Assembly (NCBI GenBank): GCA_900556765.1
Contig: USQH01000088.1
Span: 1-6,108, forward strand
Reading direction: 5' to 3'
DNA length: 6,108 nt
From: an uncultured Oscillospiraceae bacterium
Lineage (GTDB): Bacteria; Bacillota; Clostridia; Oscillospirales; Acutalibacteraceae
The notes below the pieces were generated by a model. That model was not told the origin of the DNA. It was given only the letters and a program-made list of their open reading frames with translations, and searched no databases. The first letter of the stretch is position 1. Each line of letters opens with the position of its first letter. This document shows, in pieces, positions 4,839 to 6,108 of the stretch. The position numbers and the translations under genes were made by a program.

Positions 4839-5965
4839 ATATAAAGAATAAGACTTTTTCGCGCGCAGGCGCCAGCGGATATAAAAAGATCGAGGTCGAT
4901 GCATTTCTCGACGAGATAGTTAATACGTTGAATTATTTGACCGCAACTCAGGCCGCCAGTGAAAAGAAAATTGTCGATTATGAGCTGAAAATAAACGAAT
5001 ACCGTGATGATGAAAAGGCGATAAAATCAGCCCTTGTCAATGCTCAGCGTATCAGTGAACAGCTTAAAACGGACGCGCAAAAGACCGCGGACGACCTCAT
5101 TTTTAAAGCCGAACGTCAGGCTCAGGAGAAGCTCGACGACGCGACGTCCAAATCCCGGCTGATGATCGATGAAGCAACAGCGGAAGCGGAGCGGATTCTT
5201 TCAGATGCGCATAAAAAAGCGCAAGAGATCACAGAGCAAACGGAGCAGAAATCACAGCAGCGCATCGCCGACAGCGAGCGCACGGCGACGGAAATGCGAA
5301 CCGCCGCCGAAAAAGCAGTCGACGAGCAACAAGCGGTATATGACCGTCTGCGCCTGAAAATATCGGCACTGCGGACAAACATGCTTGATAAGCTGAATGA
5401 TGAGATAAACCTGATTTCCTCGATTCCCGATGAGGCGGCCGCCGATCCGAAGCTTGCCGCGCGTATGGCGGTTGAAAATACCGCCGCTGGAGATACGGCC
5501 GATGCAAATGCAGCAGAAAAAACAGTTGATGATATTAAACCGCAAAACGAAATCGAGCGTATTATAAGTCAAATGGATATGCAGTCCGATTTTGGCGCAC
5601 CGGATGAATCGAAATATACGGACACTGCTTCAGTGCCTGCGTATAAAACACCTGAGAAGCAATCCGCCGCAACGGCTCAAGCACCGATAGAACACGCCGC
5701 ATCTGCTGATACGGCTGTTCACCGTTCGATCGATCGTACACGCAGGATAAGAAATGAGGTACCTGTTACTGCGGGAAAAAAGAAATCGGGATTTACGGTT
5801 AATTTTGATATTGACGACGATGCAGTTAACAATGACGAGCCTACTCAGCAGAGCAGTATGTCTGTTGCTGATGTAAATAATAAAAATTCGACATTGGAAA
5901 ACAGCGGCGGCCACTCACGCTTTGTATTTAACGGCGCTGTTTCCGATATCGAGGAGCAGATATAA
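4829..5965 (+). CDS. divIVA: DivIVA-domain cell division/polarity protein with unresolved start
   Basis: DivIVA proteins are coiled-coil scaffolds that gather on curved membrane at septa and poles. The frame encodes PENIKNKTFSRA (4832-4867) and GYKKIEVDAFLDEI (4877-4918), the hallmark N-terminal lipid-binding domain (LTPxDIxNKxF, GYxxxEVDxFL). Counting from 4829, a heptad-rich coiled coil runs to about residue 200, including the family-typical AIKSALVNAQRISEQLKTDAQ. A long Ala/Asp/Thr-rich disordered region follows, then a short end motif (SRFVFNGAVSDIEEQI). The annotated left edge is where homology starts, not a proven start codon: the frame has no ATG, GTG or TTG between stop 4769-4771 and TTG 4928, and no ribosome-binding site precedes 4829. 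Starting at TTG 4928 gives 345 residues but deletes the conserved domain, and that codon also lacks a good ribosome-binding site. The loop before GY reads AGAS, without the usual hydrophobic-Arg pair. Confidence 0.85.
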   Translation, partial: RPENIKNKTFSRAGASGYKKIEVDAFLDEIVNTLNYLTATQAASEKKIVDYELKINEYRDDEKAIKSALVNAQRISEQLKTDAQKTADDLIFKAERQAQEKLDDATSKSRLMIDEATAEAERILSDAHKKAQEITEQTEQKSQQRIADSERTATEMRTAAEKAVDEQQAVYDRLRLKISALRTNMLDKLNDEINLISSIPDEAAADPKLAARMAVENTAAGDTADANAAEKTVDDIKPQNEIERIISQMDMQSDFGAPDESKYTDTASVPAYKTPEKQSAATAQAPIEHAASADTAVHRSIDRTRRIRNEVPVTAGKKKSGFTVNFDIDDDAVNNDEPTQQSSMSVADVNNKNSTLENSGGHSRFVFNGAVSDIEEQI

Positions 5966-5988
5966 CAGAGGAAAGGTAGAAAAATATA

Positions 5989-6108
5989 ATGGCACAGGAT
6001 TATAACAACACTCTTAACCTGCCGTTCACCGATTTCCCGATGCGCGCAGGACTTCCCGAAAGAGAGCCGCAAGCTCTCAGCCAGTGGGAGGAAATGAAAT
6101 TATACGAA
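5989..6108 (+). CDS. ileS: Isoleucyl-tRNA synthetase, N-terminal 40 codons (3' cut by window edge)
   Basis: The visible start MAQDYNNTLNLPFTDFPMRA followed by GLPEREPQALSQWEEMKLYE is the characteristic N terminus of bacterial IleS (DYxxTLNLPxTxFPMRAxLPxREP, then W at the first helix). The enzyme charges tRNA-Ile with isoleucine and edits misacylated valine. The HIGH and KMSKS motifs and the editing domain lie outside the window. ATG 5989 follows GAGGAAAGG (5968-5976) with a slightly long 12-base spacer. Only 23 bases separate it from the divIVA stop, so there is no room for the T-box leader that often controls ileS in Firmicutes; it is probably read through from divIVA. Confidence 0.95.
   Translation, partial: MAQDYNNTLNLPFTDFPMRAGLPEREPQALSQWEEMKLYE

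Noticed and set aside
4653..4904. An 83-codon minus-strand ORF as a complete gene
   Set aside because: Its two ends are simply the complements of the sepF C terminus and the divIVA N-terminal domain, and it has no ribosome-binding site. Only the middle (about 4746-4838) carries family-like sequence, reported as a fragment.
5122..5572. Overlapping ORFs in other frames inside divIVA
   Set aside because: They are shadows of the repetitive coiled-coil coding sequence, with no ribosome-binding sites or family features.

Overview
The window is one collinear, plus-strand housekeeping cluster from a low-to-mid-GC monoderm, most likely an uncultured member of the Clostridia (Oscillospirales-like). 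Three things point there: an endonuclease-type MutL, an Hfq beside MiaA, and SepF plus DivIVA in a cell-division cluster that ends in ileS. This placement is inference from gene content and order.

Layout: the 3' end of mutL (1-860) overlaps miaA (844-1806). A leader with two candidate sigma-A-type promoters follows, then hfq (1909-2208). Next come a single-pass HlyD/membrane-fusion-like adaptor protein (2239-3447), which overlaps the YggS-type PLP-binding protein (3425-4186), then sepF (4226-4687). After a 141-base anomalous segment (4688-4828) comes divIVA (recognisable from about 4829, ending 5965), and then the first 40 codons of ileS (5989 to the window edge). All recognised genes read the same way with short gaps or overlaps, so most are probably co-transcribed. 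hfq has the best case for its own promoter.

Functionally, the first half is DNA and RNA maintenance: mismatch repair, tRNA A37 prenylation and an RNA chaperone. The second half is envelope and division: SepF ties FtsZ to the membrane and DivIVA marks curved membrane at septum and poles. YggS (PLP homeostasis) and IleS (isoleucine tRNA charging) accompany them.

The unusual part is 4685-4930. The conserved DivIVA N-terminal domain is plainly encoded from about 4829, but no ATG, GTG or TTG lies in its frame between the upstream stop (4769-4771) and TTG 4928, which falls after that domain. Directly upstream, on the minus strand, is a short stretch that reads like a piece of orotidine-5'-phosphate decarboxylase (PyrF). 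It is bounded by a 7-bp inverted repeat, lies beside a 15-bp hairpin, and sits between two similar copies of an AT-rich sequence, one of which is the divIVA 5' end. The ylmG and ylmH genes that often lie between sepF and divIVA are absent. This looks like an insertion or rearrangement scar, or a sequence or assembly error, at the divIVA start. I found no CRISPR array, tRNA, rRNA, intact mobile element or convincing new multi-gene system.
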